Below are positions 1 through 11,140 of a stretch of 64,000 nt of DNA, piece after piece; position 1 is the first letter of the stretch, and every line of letters starts with the position of its first letter. The notes under the pieces were generated by a model. That model ran no database searches. It worked only from the letters and a program-made list of their open reading frames with translations, and had not been told where the DNA came from. This stretch comes from Ornithodoros turicata (lineage: Eukaryota; Arthropoda; Arachnida; Ixodida; Argasidae), in the NCBI RefSeq assembly GCF_037126465.1, contig NC_088201.1, positions 190,986,031 through 191,050,030 on the forward strand, given 5' to 3'. Position numbers and translations under genes: made by a program.

Positions 1-1350
1 GCATGTTTGCACAATATCAGCATTCTCATCTTCCATATATTCGCAGCGGCTATTCGCTCCAAGATCGTAGTGTGGAATAGTCAACTACGGTAGTGTGGAC
101 GCGTCGTCCTTTTACACGTTTATTCCACCTTCAGTGCAGTAGTTGGAGGATTGGGGAACTGTACAGTATCGTACCGTCGCGGCACAAGTGATCTACCAGT
201 GAATATACACAAGAATTACCGAAAAGAGCCACCAACTCCGAACATAGACCCGCGTGTTATCCACGCTAGGAAGGTGATGGTGTCGACCCCAATAGGTCGA
301 TCTCGCAGCGAATTCACCCGTGCACTTTCCGTCGTGAAATGAAAAAAGCGAACTGCACAGCACCTCAGATTTGGATGTCCGTATGACTGACCTTGGCGTC
401 GCCATAGCTTGCGCGATGCCACGAAGTAAATGTTTGGCACGTTCAAGGGCTACATCTGTCCCTTCACTCTTCCTTTATTCACACGCGCCTATATGGCATC
501 AGAAGTGTGCTACAGCCACGTGTTCTAGGGGAAAGGAACGACCGGAACCCGGAAACCTCACGTGCGGCGTGGCTCCTACACTGCTCTACTACAACAAAAT
601 TCTAGATTCCTAACAAAAAAAAACACCCTCGAGACACCCTCCTACAAAACTAGAGGCGCACTGATCTACACTTTGCTACCAAGCTTGAGGGTCTAGGTTT
701 GTCCGGTAGTTTGCTTTTCCGTCATCTCAACTGAAGCATTTTTGCAAAAAAAAACCCTGAAATTTCGGATATTTTATTTCAAAAATGGCTATAGTTAGGA
801 ACTTGAAAATTTTTCAAGTGATGTCCTCATCGTGGGGATTAAACAAAAAAAATAATCTCGATGAATGATACGTAATGTGTCATAAAAAATGATCAATATC
901 CCAGGTTTTGTGCAACGTTGGCAGCCGTTGTTGTTTGCTGTTTTAGGCTTAAAATCGCTAGAAACCCGCTCTCAAGTAGACATACCCTTCTCCAAGCGCA
1001 TCCCGTTAAAATTTTCCCGACCCATTGAAGGGTTGGCGCGCAAGAGACGCGCAAAGAGAGCGAGGAGCCACGCAAGAGTTTGGAGCCACCTGCTCTTGCA
1101 GCACCTGGAGCACCTTGAGCGAAACTTTGGAGCCACCTAGAAGCCAAACGGTTGGCTTTCGGGATGAAATATTTTGCATTTGTCTTGTGTGCGTGAAGTC
1201 GAATGCCTAAAAAAAATTTGCCGAAATCCTAGACGGTCGAGCCACCGACCTCAGACGTTTGAGCTGGAATCAGCCAAACCGATGTAAACAGCAAGCGAGC
1301 CAAGCAAAGCTAAGCAAACGAGCCAAACCAAACCGTATTCGCCATATCCG
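1..1350. other. unassigned intergenic DNA
   Basis: No recognisable gene or repeat was found. The stretch is AT-rich from about 600 to 900 with several short A-runs. The open frames on both strands are short, overlap each other and show no family motif. Confidence 0.4.
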
Positions 1351-1635
1351 AACAACTAAGAGCGATGACGAAAAAACTTCCTTCAGCTCGTGGTCGACTG
1401 TGTTCATCCATGTCGAGATTATGACCGAGAGATGTTCTCGACTATGTTCATGGTAGACTATGTCGACTACGGAGGAAATTATCTATCATATTCGTAATGT
1501 TGGAAAAACTAAGAGCGACGACGAAAAAAATTCCTTCACCTCTTCGTCGACTATGTTCTCGACTATGTCGAGACTATGACCGAGACATGTTTCTATGTCC
1601 ATGGTAGACTATGTCAACTATGGAGGAAAGTATCC
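1351..1635. repeat. two-unit tandem duplication, period about 153 bp
   Basis: A block starting with 'aactaagagcgatgacgaaa' near 1353 recurs with substitutions from about 1506. Both units run through 'catggtagactatgtc' and end at 'ggaggaaa' (1471 and 1622). The second unit carries small indels, so the duplication is not recent. No open frame spans the two units. Confidence 0.7.
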
Positions 1636-1639
1636 AACA

Positions 1640-2390
1640 TAGATCGATAGGAATTCAGACATTTTGATGATATTAATCACTGATTGATAGATACTTTAGT
1701 ATACTTAAACATTGCAGCTCCCAAATTATGAGCAGGGAACGCAACATCATCAACTACACCATCCACTGTTCCTGTATATGGCTCTCTCTCATGACTTCTC
1801 AGTATCTGAGTAGTTACATTACTGTACATACTAGAGAAATCAAGATAGAGATAAGAGAGGTGGCTTATTTCCACTCAGTCGTAGATTCCCCCGAGAATTG
1901 TCGATATACAGCAGGACATTTGCATTGTAGGACATTAGGACTGTAGGACATTTATCGCAAGAATCCATAGAAATCACAAGAGTCTATAGAAATCATCTGC
2001 CCTCCGCCACCAGCAAAATATTTTAAAACTTCTGTCTTAAGCTCAGATGTGCTGCTTCTTATAGCTTCATTCAGACGTTGGCCATCTGATAGTTTTTGTA
2101 CGAGATTTTTGGTGGCACTTATGGCTGTCTTTACAATGTATGGCTTTCCTCAGTGCAGCAGCCGTAATGCCAACTTGTGTAATCACTTAAAAAATTCATT
2201 ACCCCTCTGAAGCATTGGTCCCGAGTGTGGTATAAGGTTGCGAAATCCAAGACCGTAGTGGATTTCAGAGATTTCTTTAACAAACATGTCTAAAGTGCAG
2301 GGCTAGAGATCTTTTGCCAGGTCCTTTGAAGTGGGGGTCGACCAGAGTCGTCACACAACTTAATTGAAATGAAATTGATCTCATTATGCA
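1640..2390. other. unassigned intergenic DNA
   Basis: Nothing recognisable. Short tandem-like phrases occur around 1915-1990, such as repeats of 'aggacatt' and 'atagaaatca'. No coding signal could be supported. Confidence 0.4.
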
Positions 2391-3133
2391 CAGTCGACCC
2401 GCGTTTATCCGGACTTCATTTATCCGGATCCCGCGCTATCCGGACAAAAAAGCATGGGGACGGATTTCTCCCCATGTATTTCGCCCTCGTTTATCCGGAC
2501 TTCAGCTTCCGTACTCGGACAAGAATTCCAGGGAACAGAAGTGCCTAATACCCAACAATCGGCTTCAGTTATCCAATCATTGCCTAGGAATGACACTTTG
2601 CCGACACCTAGTAAAGCGAGGTCGAGAACCCTGGTCGAGGCCTCCTTTTTGCTGACACGAAGACGGTGTTGTTAGAAAGAATTTTCTCCCTTTCCGACTT
2701 TGCACTGTACACAAAAGTAATCCACTGAGGAGTCTGGTCATTTCAGACTGAGAAGGTCCACAACGAGGACCCCTGTGCTGCAATCACAGATGACGACATT
2801 GTCAGTGTCGTCGCGTCAGATAGTGTTCGAGAAGAATCTGATGATGGTGAAAGCGTGGATGCACCAGCTGTGACGCTAGAAAATGCGCAGGCGGCACTGA
2901 GGACAGCGCTATTATTTTTCGTGCAGAAGAACAAGTCAATGCCATTAGCAAAGGTTTGCAAGAACGATGCGTGTGGATGGATGCGTGTATAGTCAATAAA
3001 TGGCGTGTGCAATGGTCAATAAAGACGTCCTTTTAGGACCACTCTGGATTTTCGTGTTTCACTTATCCGGTTCCCCCGCTATCCGGACATTTTCACAGGA
3101 AACGAAGCCGTCCGGATAAACTTGGGTCGACTG
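2391..3133. mobile_element. pogo/Tigger-like non-autonomous element (743 bp)
   Basis: The ends are inverted: CAGTCGACCCGCGTTTATCC at 2391 and, read on the other strand from 3133, CAGTCGACCCAAGTTTATCC. Further copies of 'ttatccgg' and 'tatccgga' lie just inside both ends. A TA follows the right end; the left flank is CA, so one target base has changed. On the plus strand around 2785-2990 the frame encodes an acidic stretch followed by an 'ALRTALLFFVQ'-type helix, which resembles the C-terminal tail of Tigger/jerky DDE transposases. The catalytic core is absent, so this is an internally deleted derivative. Confidence 0.75.
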
Positions 3134-3199
3134 TAATAGCTTAAAATATTGTATGTTCTGGAAAGCATAACGAACAATATTGCCACCGTTTACAGAGCA

Positions 3200-4116
3200 T
3201 GGGACTAATTTTAATATTGAAACTTAAGTGGGATGATTCAATAATGTCAGAATAAACTATAAAATGATCCCAGTGATCCCATTTACATCGAGGCAACATC
3301 TATGTGATATCTAATTCTGGATATTTGGATGTCTGCTGGAGGTTCGTGGGGATCCAACTTACATCTACAGGACGTCCGTGAGATATGCATTTGATCCCTC
3401 TTTTGTCATCCTAGATATGTCCCCACAAAGTATTTTAGTGGATATCTGGACACAGATTGGATTCACAAATATTTCTGACTTAACATTTAACATTAACTTG
3501 CGCTTACTTGCTTTTAGTTTAATACATATCTGAGATGACGACGCCACGCTGATATAAACAAAGTACATATTTATAAACAAACATATAACATAAATTAATT
3601 ATCACATGTTAGTCATCATGTGCGTGTTTGTTAAAATAAATGCCTCGAACATCAACAACAGGGAAAAAAATCCAGGAACTGTAGTTTGCCCGCCAGCGTT
3701 CGGCCACACTCTGACACGCGCTCCACAAAGGTGCTCTCCCCTTAATTAAGAAGAAGACCTTTTGGTACCCACTACCACGTACGCGGATTTGAAGGGAGAC
3801 CAGATGATTCACAATAGTCTCTTCTGGTAAAATGGCCAGAGCATATACTGAAATACAAGTTGCTGGGGCACATTCATTAAGTGTATTGGGCCGTGATACA
3901 TTTGTAACGCTGAGGTGGTGCTTCTTTCCAATTAACCAGTGTATCTGCAGGGTCCAGGCATAACCAATAACGCTTCTGACATTCCTTCCTGCCAACTACT
4001 GTGTTTTTAAATCAAGCTATTGTCTATAATGGGGTTTGCTGCTTAGTGAAGCTGTAAAAGTGATCGAATTCCACTGTTGCTTGACAAGCGCTACGCATAG
4101 ATGAATACTTTCATTG
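3200..4116. repeat. old dispersed repeat, left part; gypsy element sits at its right edge
   Basis: The stretch around 3770-4035 matches 56250-56475 at low identity: both contain 'tacgcggattt', 'gcatatactgaaata' and an ending like 'ttaaatcaagctat' then 'ataatg'. Motifs of the type 'ggatgtc' and 'ggatatc' are scattered over 3300-3430 and also occur at 11360-11560 and near 56600. The repeat family is not one I can name. Confidence 0.45.
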
Positions 4117-4413
4117 TGTGGGTGATAAGCTATCACCGCACAAGTATCACCGGTACCATCTGTACACGTGGGACTCGAGTTGGCGATGGTGGGCGCTGCA
4201 ACAATAGCTAACGGGCTGTAAAAGCAAGGCGAGAGGTTTTTCTCGGGGAGTTGGGATTTCAACTGCTGTACCGGCTGGAGGCCACATCTTCTTCTCCCTG
4301 TTACTGTTGGTAATAAACCTTTTTGTTCCTTGTTTATTTGGCTGTGCTGAGTCTTCTCTGCTCGCTGAACGGACGGGCTGACGCCCCGAGAGTGGGAACC
4401 TCTGGTTCCCACA
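4117..4413 (+). repeat. 5' LTR (297 bp)
   Basis: It begins TGTGGGTGATAAG and ends GGTTCCCACA, a TG..CA LTR with short inverted ends. It aligns over its whole length with 10837-11140. A polyadenylation-like AATAAA lies at about 4312. Relative to the 3' LTR it lacks 7 bp near 4372, which breaks a long hairpin. Confidence 0.93.
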
Positions 4414-4415
4414 AT

Positions 4416-4428
4416 TGGCGCCCAACGT
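4416..4428 (+). promoter_or_regulatory. primer binding site, tRNA-Lys type
   Basis: TGGCGCCCAACGT starts two bases after the 5' LTR. TGGCGCC is the complement of a tRNA 3' end including CCA, and the 13 bases match the Lys-type sites used by many arthropod gypsy elements. The tRNA assignment is from memory. Confidence 0.75.
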
Positions 4429-4615
4429 TTTCGGAACCGGGTCGTCCGTTCCGTGGCGGGGGGCACGCAGCCCAGGCGTTCTTGGTGCCTAATATTCATC
4501 GGCATGGGAATGCCTATTTCATTTTTCATCAGCTTTTTTGGGGGGAATTGTGCGTTAGTGCCTTGGGTTTTGTGTCGTCTTCTGAGTGTTTTTCAGTTGC
4601 TGTCACCTCTTGGAA

Positions 4616-5780
4616 ATGGAGCGTTCCCCGCCGCGCGGACACCTTCTACGTAGCGGTGCCCGCTACGAACTCCCGACAGACCCGTCGAGCCGACAGGACC
4701 GGTCGATGATGGGAAAGCACCGGCGGGGAAACCGCTGCAAGGTACGTTGGCTGTGGTATCTGCAATGCCGCAGCCAAACCCTGCAGTAACGACAGAGCTA
4801 CTGACACGCATAACAGAGCTCTGTACGTTGACGACGCAACGCCTTGCAGCCGGTTTGTTTCGCAGCCACAGGCTCAAGCGCCATTACGACTCTCTGTACC
4901 CGTCCCCACCTTTTCCGGGTACTCAGACAAAAAGTCGTTCGCAGACTTCCTAGATGACCTGACAGACTATCAGACTGGCATGGGAATCTTGGAGAAAGTT
5001 CTGCTAGAACGCGTCCTGCAGGTTGCCCTAATCGGAGATGCAGCACGCTGGCTTCGGTAGCAGTCGAAGTTTAAGTCCCTGCGGGACTTCCAGCAGCGGT
5101 TCAAGAACGAATTCCTTCCACCGGATTACGAATACCATATCCTAGAGGAATTACATAGGCGAACTCAACACCCTAATGAGAGCCTATTGGAATTCGTTCG
5201 GGCCTTACAAGAACTGTACAAGAGAGCAGATCCCACCGCTCCAGAGGAACAACGGGTGGCACGGGCTATCGGACAATGCCACCCGCGCGTCCGGCCCTAT
5301 CTCCGAGCCCAGCGCTTCAATAGTCTAGAAGCGTTGGCCCAGGAGGCTCGTACTATACAAGGCGACCTCCTGGCGGAAGCCGAGTATCGGCCCCCGCCAC
5401 CACCCGAAGAGTTCTTGGAACCGCGTTGCGCGTGGTCTGCGGGTGTGGCCCCGGTTGAGCACTCACCTGCGGTGAGTCTGGATGATAGCTACCGTAACCC
5501 TTACATTGCGGAGTCATCCCACCGGCAACTTGACCCCTTTAGTTACGAACGAAGGGTGACCCCAGCGGGACTGCATCCTGCTAGACCTAGCGCGACCCGA
5601 AGCTTTCGGGAGCAGCGCACGGGAGCCCAAGACCAGCGGTACCTTCCGCGACAAGAGCGCAGAACGTCCGCTGACTGTTGGAGTTGCGGCAGCCCCGACC
5701 ATTTTCGTCGGGACTGCCCGCGTGGCAGACGGAATTCCCGTAATTTGCAAACGGGAAACGACCGACGCCGACGTCACTGA
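4616..5780 (+). pseudogene. gag: gypsy gag (capsid/nucleocapsid), frameshifted
   Basis: Gag would form the particle and bind the genomic RNA. The first ATG after the LTR is at 4616. The coding trace moves between frames at about 4745 and 4850 and meets an in-frame TAG near 5059, then stays open to 5780. The middle part contains a capsid-like stretch ('FADFLDDL', then 'FKNEFLPPDYEY', 'RTQHPNESLLEFVRALQELY'), typical of the gypsy gag domain. Near the C terminus, at about 5675-5720, is one CCHC zinc knuckle, CWSCGSPDHFRRDC (C-x2-C-x4-H-x4-C). The lesions rule out a functional product from this copy. Confidence 0.85.
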
Positions 5781-5899
5781 ACGCCCGCTCAGCGACGTCG
5801 GCAGTTATCACTCGCCCTAATCATTCTAAAGCTGGCTTTGCAAACAGCAAGATAAAAAACGAAGACGCTTTAGCTCCTTTTGCTTTTTCTGTCCGGGAT

Positions 5900-6283
5900 A
5901 ACGTTCAGGATATAGAACCAAACGTTGCTGTTCGAATTTTGGGTAAAGATTACATCGCCCGTATCGACACTGGAGCTACGCTCTCGCTTATCGGTTACTG
6001 TGTTTACGAGCACTGCCTATCTAGACACGTGCACCTGCAGACCACGGAAGTTTCCCTACGCCTTGCTTCCGATGACGTCATTCCAGCACAGACTGCAGTA
6101 GCACTCTGGTTGTGCTTCGATGGCAGACGACGAAAGCAGCGCTTCGTCCACCTTCCCGGCCTCGCTGTGCCTATTATCCTGGGCAGGGACTTCATCATCC
6201 GGCAGAAGTTGGCGCTGGACCTGCCCAATGGAGGATACGTTTACCACCGATCGGCAGGTTTTTTTCCTTTCGCAGTGCCATAG
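5900..6283 (+). pseudogene. pol: gypsy aspartic protease region of pol
   Basis: A retropepsin domain that would cleave the polyprotein. The active-site motif is visible as ARIDTGATLSLIG at about 5957-5995, followed by the second conserved motif ILGRDFI near 6178. The frame stays open from about 5939 to the stop at 6281. The stretch between gag and this domain (5781-5935) is short and not clearly open, so gag and pol may have been joined by frameshift in the intact element. The segment 6284-6440, linking protease to RT, is broken in several frames. Confidence 0.85.
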
Positions 6284-6439
6284 GACAGCACTTCTGCTAA
6301 GCAAGCTGCAGCAACGTCCGTCGAACCGTACCCTCTCCCGACTGTCTTGGGGTCATTCCATGGTCCCGGGGAGGAGCGCCGTCAGCTTGAACAAGTACTG
6401 CAGCAGTTTGACGGTGTCTTCACGGAAAAACCCGGTTAG

Positions 6440-6919
6440 TCGTCTGTGTTACAGCATAGCATATACACGGGTAACGCTAAGCCTTGGCGTTGTAATCCGA
6501 GACCACTGAGTGTGCATAAGCGTGCTTTGTTAGACGCTGCTCTCGATGAAATGCTCCAAACCGGTGCAGTTCAAAGGTCCCAGAGCCCTTGGGCGTTTCC
6601 TGTCGTGCTGGCTCCGAAACGTGATGGTACGGCTAGGTTATGCGTCGACTTCCGTCGACTTAACGCAGTAACTGTAAGGGACTCTTACCCCTTTCTGTCC
6701 ATCGAGTCTATTATGTATTCCCCGGGCAACGCTATAGTGTTTTCAACGCTTGATTGTAGTAGAGGGTTTTTGCAAATCCAAGTTGCCTGGAGGATGTCCC
6801 GAAAACAGCCTTTACCTGCCATAGGGTTTTGTTTGAGTTTGTACGGACGCCTTTCGGTCTGTCTAACTCTCCCGCCAGTTTCCAACGGCTAATGGATACC
6901 GTATTGGGAGATGCGAAGG
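6440..6919 (+). pseudogene. pol: gypsy reverse transcriptase, 5' half
   Basis: The N-terminal fingers and palm of RT are readable: 'VVLAPKRDGTARLCVDFRRLN' compares with the family 'KKDG..R.CVDYR.LN', followed by 'FSTLDCSRGFLQIQV', which carries the first catalytic Asp. A frameshift follows at about 6780-6870, and the 'FQRLMDTVLGDA' motif is recovered in another frame at about 6882-6917. The sequence then breaks off, and the next RT motif appears only after 7826. Confidence 0.85.
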
Positions 6920-7825
6920 CTCCAACAGCTCCCCATAGAGCCCATAGTTTGAGATAATTCACACAACACTGGGCACACGACCAATGAAATTGCGACGTGG
7001 TGGATATTATGCACAACCGGTCGGCCAATCAGGACCCTCCATGTCTGGCTGGCTTTTCGGTCGGTCCTGGCTACCATCGACTTCTACTGGATTTCAGACC
7101 TGCCGCCGTTACTCGGTATTCAAAATAGCAAAAGCGATCTGGGGGTAAAATAAAGATTTATTTGATATAAAGGACTAATTCAAAGATCTGATACATGGAT
7201 GCACTGCGCGTACAAAGCCCACTACGTTGCTGACACACTGGGACAAAGTTCGAACATGAAGCAGAACGAACACACAGTTGAATTCCCGAGTCAGTCTCAT
7301 GAGTGCGTACCATTTCATGATGAGCATCTTCTTTTGCTGCCTGCGGTGCATCCATTATAGCGAAGCGAAAAGCTTGTGTGTGGCACGTAATCCTGTCTTT
7401 GTTGACAGTGCTCGAAATCCAACGGCGCCCGAACTTGTTCTTCACGCTCCAAGTCATGAAGCATTCCGGTACCGCAGTTGACAAATTGTACGTGGGATAA
7501 TAGTTGCGTCCAGAAACAGCACAACACGCGTAGACTCACAATAACACACGCGAACGAATAAACCCGCGAACCTATTTCTGCAAACTGTTCTGTCGATTGA
7601 CACCAACGAACACAGGAGGACGACATGCCGGCGTAGCTATTTCGAAACTATGCTGAAACGTTCGAGACGCTGTACGCACATGCGCGCGTACAAAATACGA
7701 GTTCATAACGTTCTCGACCAATCGGAGCGCGCGCACAGTCTAGGCCAATGGGCTTGCAACATGGTGTATGGGCGCAGTGGTACATACTCTACAGCCGCGT
7801 CCGCGGGTACCTGAGGAGGACTGGT
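6920..7825. mobile_element. unclassified insertion of about 0.9 kb inside gypsy RT
   Basis: This segment separates two adjacent RT motifs (FQRLMDTVLGD before, WYNFATAYMDD after) that lie next to each other in every gypsy element, so it must be foreign. Its borders are approximate. It contains a palindromic polyadenylation-like region, 'aaaataaagatttatttg', at about 7147 and CCAAT-type boxes near both ends. Open frames of 108 and 103 codons on the minus strand overlap in its middle and match nothing I know. No clear terminal inverted repeat or target duplication could be found. Confidence 0.6.
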
Positions 7826-9971
7826 ATAACTTCGCGACGGCGTACATGGATGACGTCGTAGTGTCTTCCAGAAACTTTCAGGAACACTTGGAACACCTGT
7901 CAATCGTCCTTGCAAGGATGAAGCAGGCGGGGCTAACTATCAACTCCCACAAGGTGCAGCTGGCATCACCTAGGATCAGCCTCCTCGGCTTCATGATAGA
8001 CAGAGGAACCATCAGTCCTAGCGATGACAAGCTAAAGGCGATCATGGAGTATCCGGCTCCCGGTAACGTAAAAGCCTTGCAGCGTTTCTTGGGCATGGTT
8101 GGTTTCTACAGACAATTCATTCCTAATTGTCCTGAGTTAGCGCAACCGCTTAACCGGTTGTTGCGCAACGATACACCATGGCAGTGGCGAGAGGAGCACG
8201 AACGATCATTTCGAGCTCTTTCTCACGCAATCGCTAATACGGCCAGGTTATATTTGCCTGACCTGAACAAACCGTTTGTAGTGCAAACAGATGCTAGCGA
8301 TTATGGGGTTGGCGCAGTTCTCTTGCAGGAGCATGACGCTATTCTCTGTCCAGTGGCTTTTGCAAGTCGCACGCTGAATCCGGCAGAACGGAATTACTCC
8401 GTCACGGAAAAGGAATGCTTGGCGATTATCTTCGCTCTCAGGAAGTTTGATCTGTACCTGGACGGCACGACTTTCACCGTCCAGACTGACCACCAGGCAC
8501 TTTCTTGGCTGCAGCGGCTCCGCAACCCATCTGGACGTCTTGCCAGGTGGGCCCTGACGCTGCAAGGCTACTCCTTTAACGTGGAGTACAGCCGGGGCTC
8601 GACGAACGTGGTAGCAGACGCACTTTCCCGTGCGCCACTGCCGGAGGGGGGAGAGGAAGGCACCGAGGCGCCTTCCCAGCTCCTGGCAGCAGCACAAGTG
8701 GCACGAGACGTATCTCTGTCTTGGGGCACGGTCGTGAGCAGAGAGCAGCTCCTAGACGTTAAGAGAGCGGACGGCCTTTGTCAGCGGGTGTCTCAATGGT
8801 TAGCTGAGCAGGACTCGGCAGGCACCGGAACGACTGACGGACGGCACGACTCCTATCTGCTGGGCGAGGATGGCATCCTGTTTAGATACATACCCCAGGC
8901 GGATGACGATGACATCTCATCCCCATTCAGAGTCGTGGTGCCACGGAAGTATTTCATACGTTACTTTCATGATTCGGCCTTGGCAGGTCACAGCAGTGGC
9001 AGAAAAACGTATGAAAAGTTGTGTCGTGTTGCGACATGGCCAGGAATGAGGCAGGGTGTAACTAAGTACGTTCGCACTTGTCCCGTATGCCAGAGAGCAA
9101 AACCTTGTGGTGGTTTACCCCCTGGGCGCTTGCAGCCTATTCAGAGCAATAGGCCCTGGCTAGTTGCTTGTGATGTGATGGGACCGTTTCCACGTAGTCC
9201 TAGAGGTAACCAGTATTTGTTTGTGGTTACTGATCATTTCACGAAATGGGTTGAGCTGTTTCCTCTCAGGATGCCGACTTCCCAGAGAGTGTGGGAAAGA
9301 CTACTCGACACCATTTGCCAGTTCGGGTTTCCTGCTCAGCTCATCACAGATAACGCTACCTACTTTACAAGTAAGGTGTTCTCGTATTCTTGCGCTGTCT
9401 TAGGCATTCAGCAGAAGACCTCCCCGTATCACCCTCAGGCTAACATTACCGAACGTGTTAATTGGAACCTGAAAATGACGTTGGTTGCTTTTACTAGTCA
9501 GCACCACCGTGATTGGGATCTTCGCCTGGCTGAACTGGAGTTCGCTACACGGACAACAGTAAACAGAACTACAGGTTTCACCCCGGCGTTCCTGAACTTG
9601 GGCAGGTTGAACTTGAAAGAGGCACCTTTTCTAGCGGTGAATGCTCTTCACCTCCGGGAAGGCAGTACTCGGCCTCCTTATTCACGGTTCGCTGAGAACC
9701 TTCAGAGTCGACTGGACGATGCAGCTCGGATGGCTCGGGAGAATGTGGACGTCGCACGGTTGGACCAGGCTCGCCAGTACAACCGAGGTCGACGGGACCT
9801 CACCTACAGCGTCGGTGACCGCGTCCTCCGACGGTCCTCGCAGATAGGTGGGATGGCCCCTTCGAGGTAAGTGCGTGCTCCTCCGACCTCACTTACAGGC
9901 TTCGTCGTTGCGACACGGACGAAGAAACTGGGGCAGTACATATCTCGGACCTGAAGACATACCACCTCTGA
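7826..9971 (+). pseudogene. pol: gypsy RT 3' half, RNase H and integrase
   Basis: One long open frame runs to 9870. It begins with the RT active site YMDD (7843-7854), followed by 'FLGMVGFYRQFIPN'. RNase H follows with 'QTDASDYGVGAVL', 'SVTEKECLAII' and 'QTDHQALSWL'. Integrase has an HHCC zinc region (His at 8968, CPVC at 9079-9090) and a catalytic core with Asp near 9172, Asp near 9349 and Glu near 9451. After 'SVGDRVLRR' the frame shifts by one at about 9840; the other frame gives WDGPFEV and 'ISDLKTYHL' and stops at 9971, which is the GPY/F-like C terminus. Apart from that shift this half is well preserved. Confidence 0.93.
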
Positions 9972-10258
9972 GTCCCCGAAAGTGAAGAAGCAGACGGTCA
10001 GCTTCCTCCTCAACACCTGGACCCGGATTCTGCTACCGGACCATCATCCAGTCGCTACAACTTGCGTCCTCGCAGGCGACGCACGTAGTAGCCACTATCT
10101 CGGTCAGTAGGACCTAGTGCTCACGATTTATGTGATATTAGTGTGATTTCTGCTTCGCAGTTTCCCACAAAACCATTTTAGGGGAGAGCCCTTTCCAGCT
10201 CTCACGATGTGGAGATAACCTCTCACCATATTCCCTTTTTCTCCTCTCGGCAGATACC

Positions 10259-10804
10259 ATGCCGCGACCCCGCCGACAGAGGACGGGCGAGCCCCGACGG
10301 AGCCGCCAAGAGAATGGAGGACGCTCCTGAGCCAGGTCGCCCCCGGAGAGAACGTCTCCGCCTCCGCAGTAACGTGGACGGTCGTCCACGACTGACGACC
10401 AGTTGGCTGGGCTTCGCACAGCCGGTGGGCCGCCCAAGCTCGCCCCCTCCGAGGATCCGACCCTTTGAGGACCCCCTCCCTTCTGAGAACTAACACTGTC
10501 CGACCGGCACCCCGCAGATCCACCGTTGCCACTGACTGAGGAGGAGTGGAGGATCCTCTGCCCGGTCTGCGCGGTGCCGGTGATTCACCGGACCACACAC
10601 CAACGAGGCGCCCTCCACCGCTCAAGGATTGAGGCAGCACGACCCTCGGGCATCGATCTGGCTACAGCATTGGCCACCCTAAGGCGCCTCTTTCCGGAAC
10701 TCCTGAGACGAGACCCTCCACAGCCGCCCGCCCATCACGTCCCAGCACGCCAAGACGAGGACATCATCATCGAAATGCCCGACATATCCGACGAAGATCT
10801 CTAG
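10259..10804 (+). CDS. small third ORF of the gypsy element, zinc-finger-like
   Basis: Downstream of pol and upstream of the polypurine tract lies coding-like sequence in two frames. A first frame starts at ATG 10259 (MPRPRRQRTGEPRRSR), is Arg/Pro-rich and stops at about 10330; an overlapping frame continues to 10493. A third segment, 10526-10804, has the same frame as the first and encodes CPVCAVPVIHRTTHQRGALH, a Cys2/His-rich element that could bind zinc, followed by an acidic end. A polypyrimidine tract and CAG just before 10255, and 'cgcag' just before 10519, look like splice acceptors. This is where env or accessory genes sit in other gypsy elements, but nothing here resembles an envelope protein. 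The function is unknown. Confidence 0.5.
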
Positions 10805-10824
10805 AAGACACTGAGTTGAACTTT

Positions 10825-10836
10825 GGGGTGGGGGAG
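10825..10836 (+). promoter_or_regulatory. polypurine tract
   Basis: GGGGTGGGGGAG directly abuts the 3' LTR. Its position and purine bias fit the plus-strand primer; a single T interrupts it. Confidence 0.8.
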
Positions 10837-11140
10837 TGTGGGTGATAAGCTATCACCGCACAAGTATCACTGGTACCGTCTGTACACGTGGGACTCGAGT
10901 TAGCGATGGGGGACTCTGCAACGATAGCTAACGGGCTGTAAAAACAAGGCGAGAGGCTTTTCTCGGGGAATTGGGATTTCAACTGCTGTACCGACTGGAG
11001 GCCACATCTTCTTCTCCCTGTTACTGTTGGTAATAAACCTTTTTGTTCCTTGTTTATTTGGCTGTGCTGCGTCTTCTCTGCTTGCTCAACTCCCACTCTC
11101 GGGGCTGACGCCCCGAGAGTGGGAACTTCTGGTTCCCACA
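10837..11140 (+). repeat. 3' LTR (304 bp)
   Basis: TGTGGG..CCCACA ends match the 5' LTR. Near its end, 'cccactctcgggg' is followed by 'ctgacg' and then the exact complement 'ccccgagagtggg' (about 11092-11123), a 13-bp perfect stem with a 6-nt loop. The 5' LTR has only part of this stem. Confidence 0.93.

Larger units (their letters stand above)
4117..11140 (+). mobile_element. Ty3/gypsy LTR retrotransposon, degenerate, with nested insertion
   Basis: Two LTRs in direct orientation enclose, in order, a tRNA-Lys-type primer site, gag with a zinc knuckle, an aspartic protease, reverse transcriptase, RNase H, an integrase with an HHCC zinc region and DDE residues, a GPY/F-like tail, a small third ORF and a polypurine tract. 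The protease-RT-RH-IN order defines Ty3/gypsy. Stops and frameshifts in gag and pol and a foreign segment of about 0.9 kb inside RT make the copy non-autonomous. The LTRs differ at roughly 15 positions plus one 7-bp indel, so the insertion is fairly old. The flanks, cattg and atggc, give no exact target-site duplication. Confidence 0.95.

Noticed and set aside
8248..8697. 149-codon minus-strand frame in the gypsy element
   Set aside because: Exact antisense shadow of the RT/RNase H coding region.
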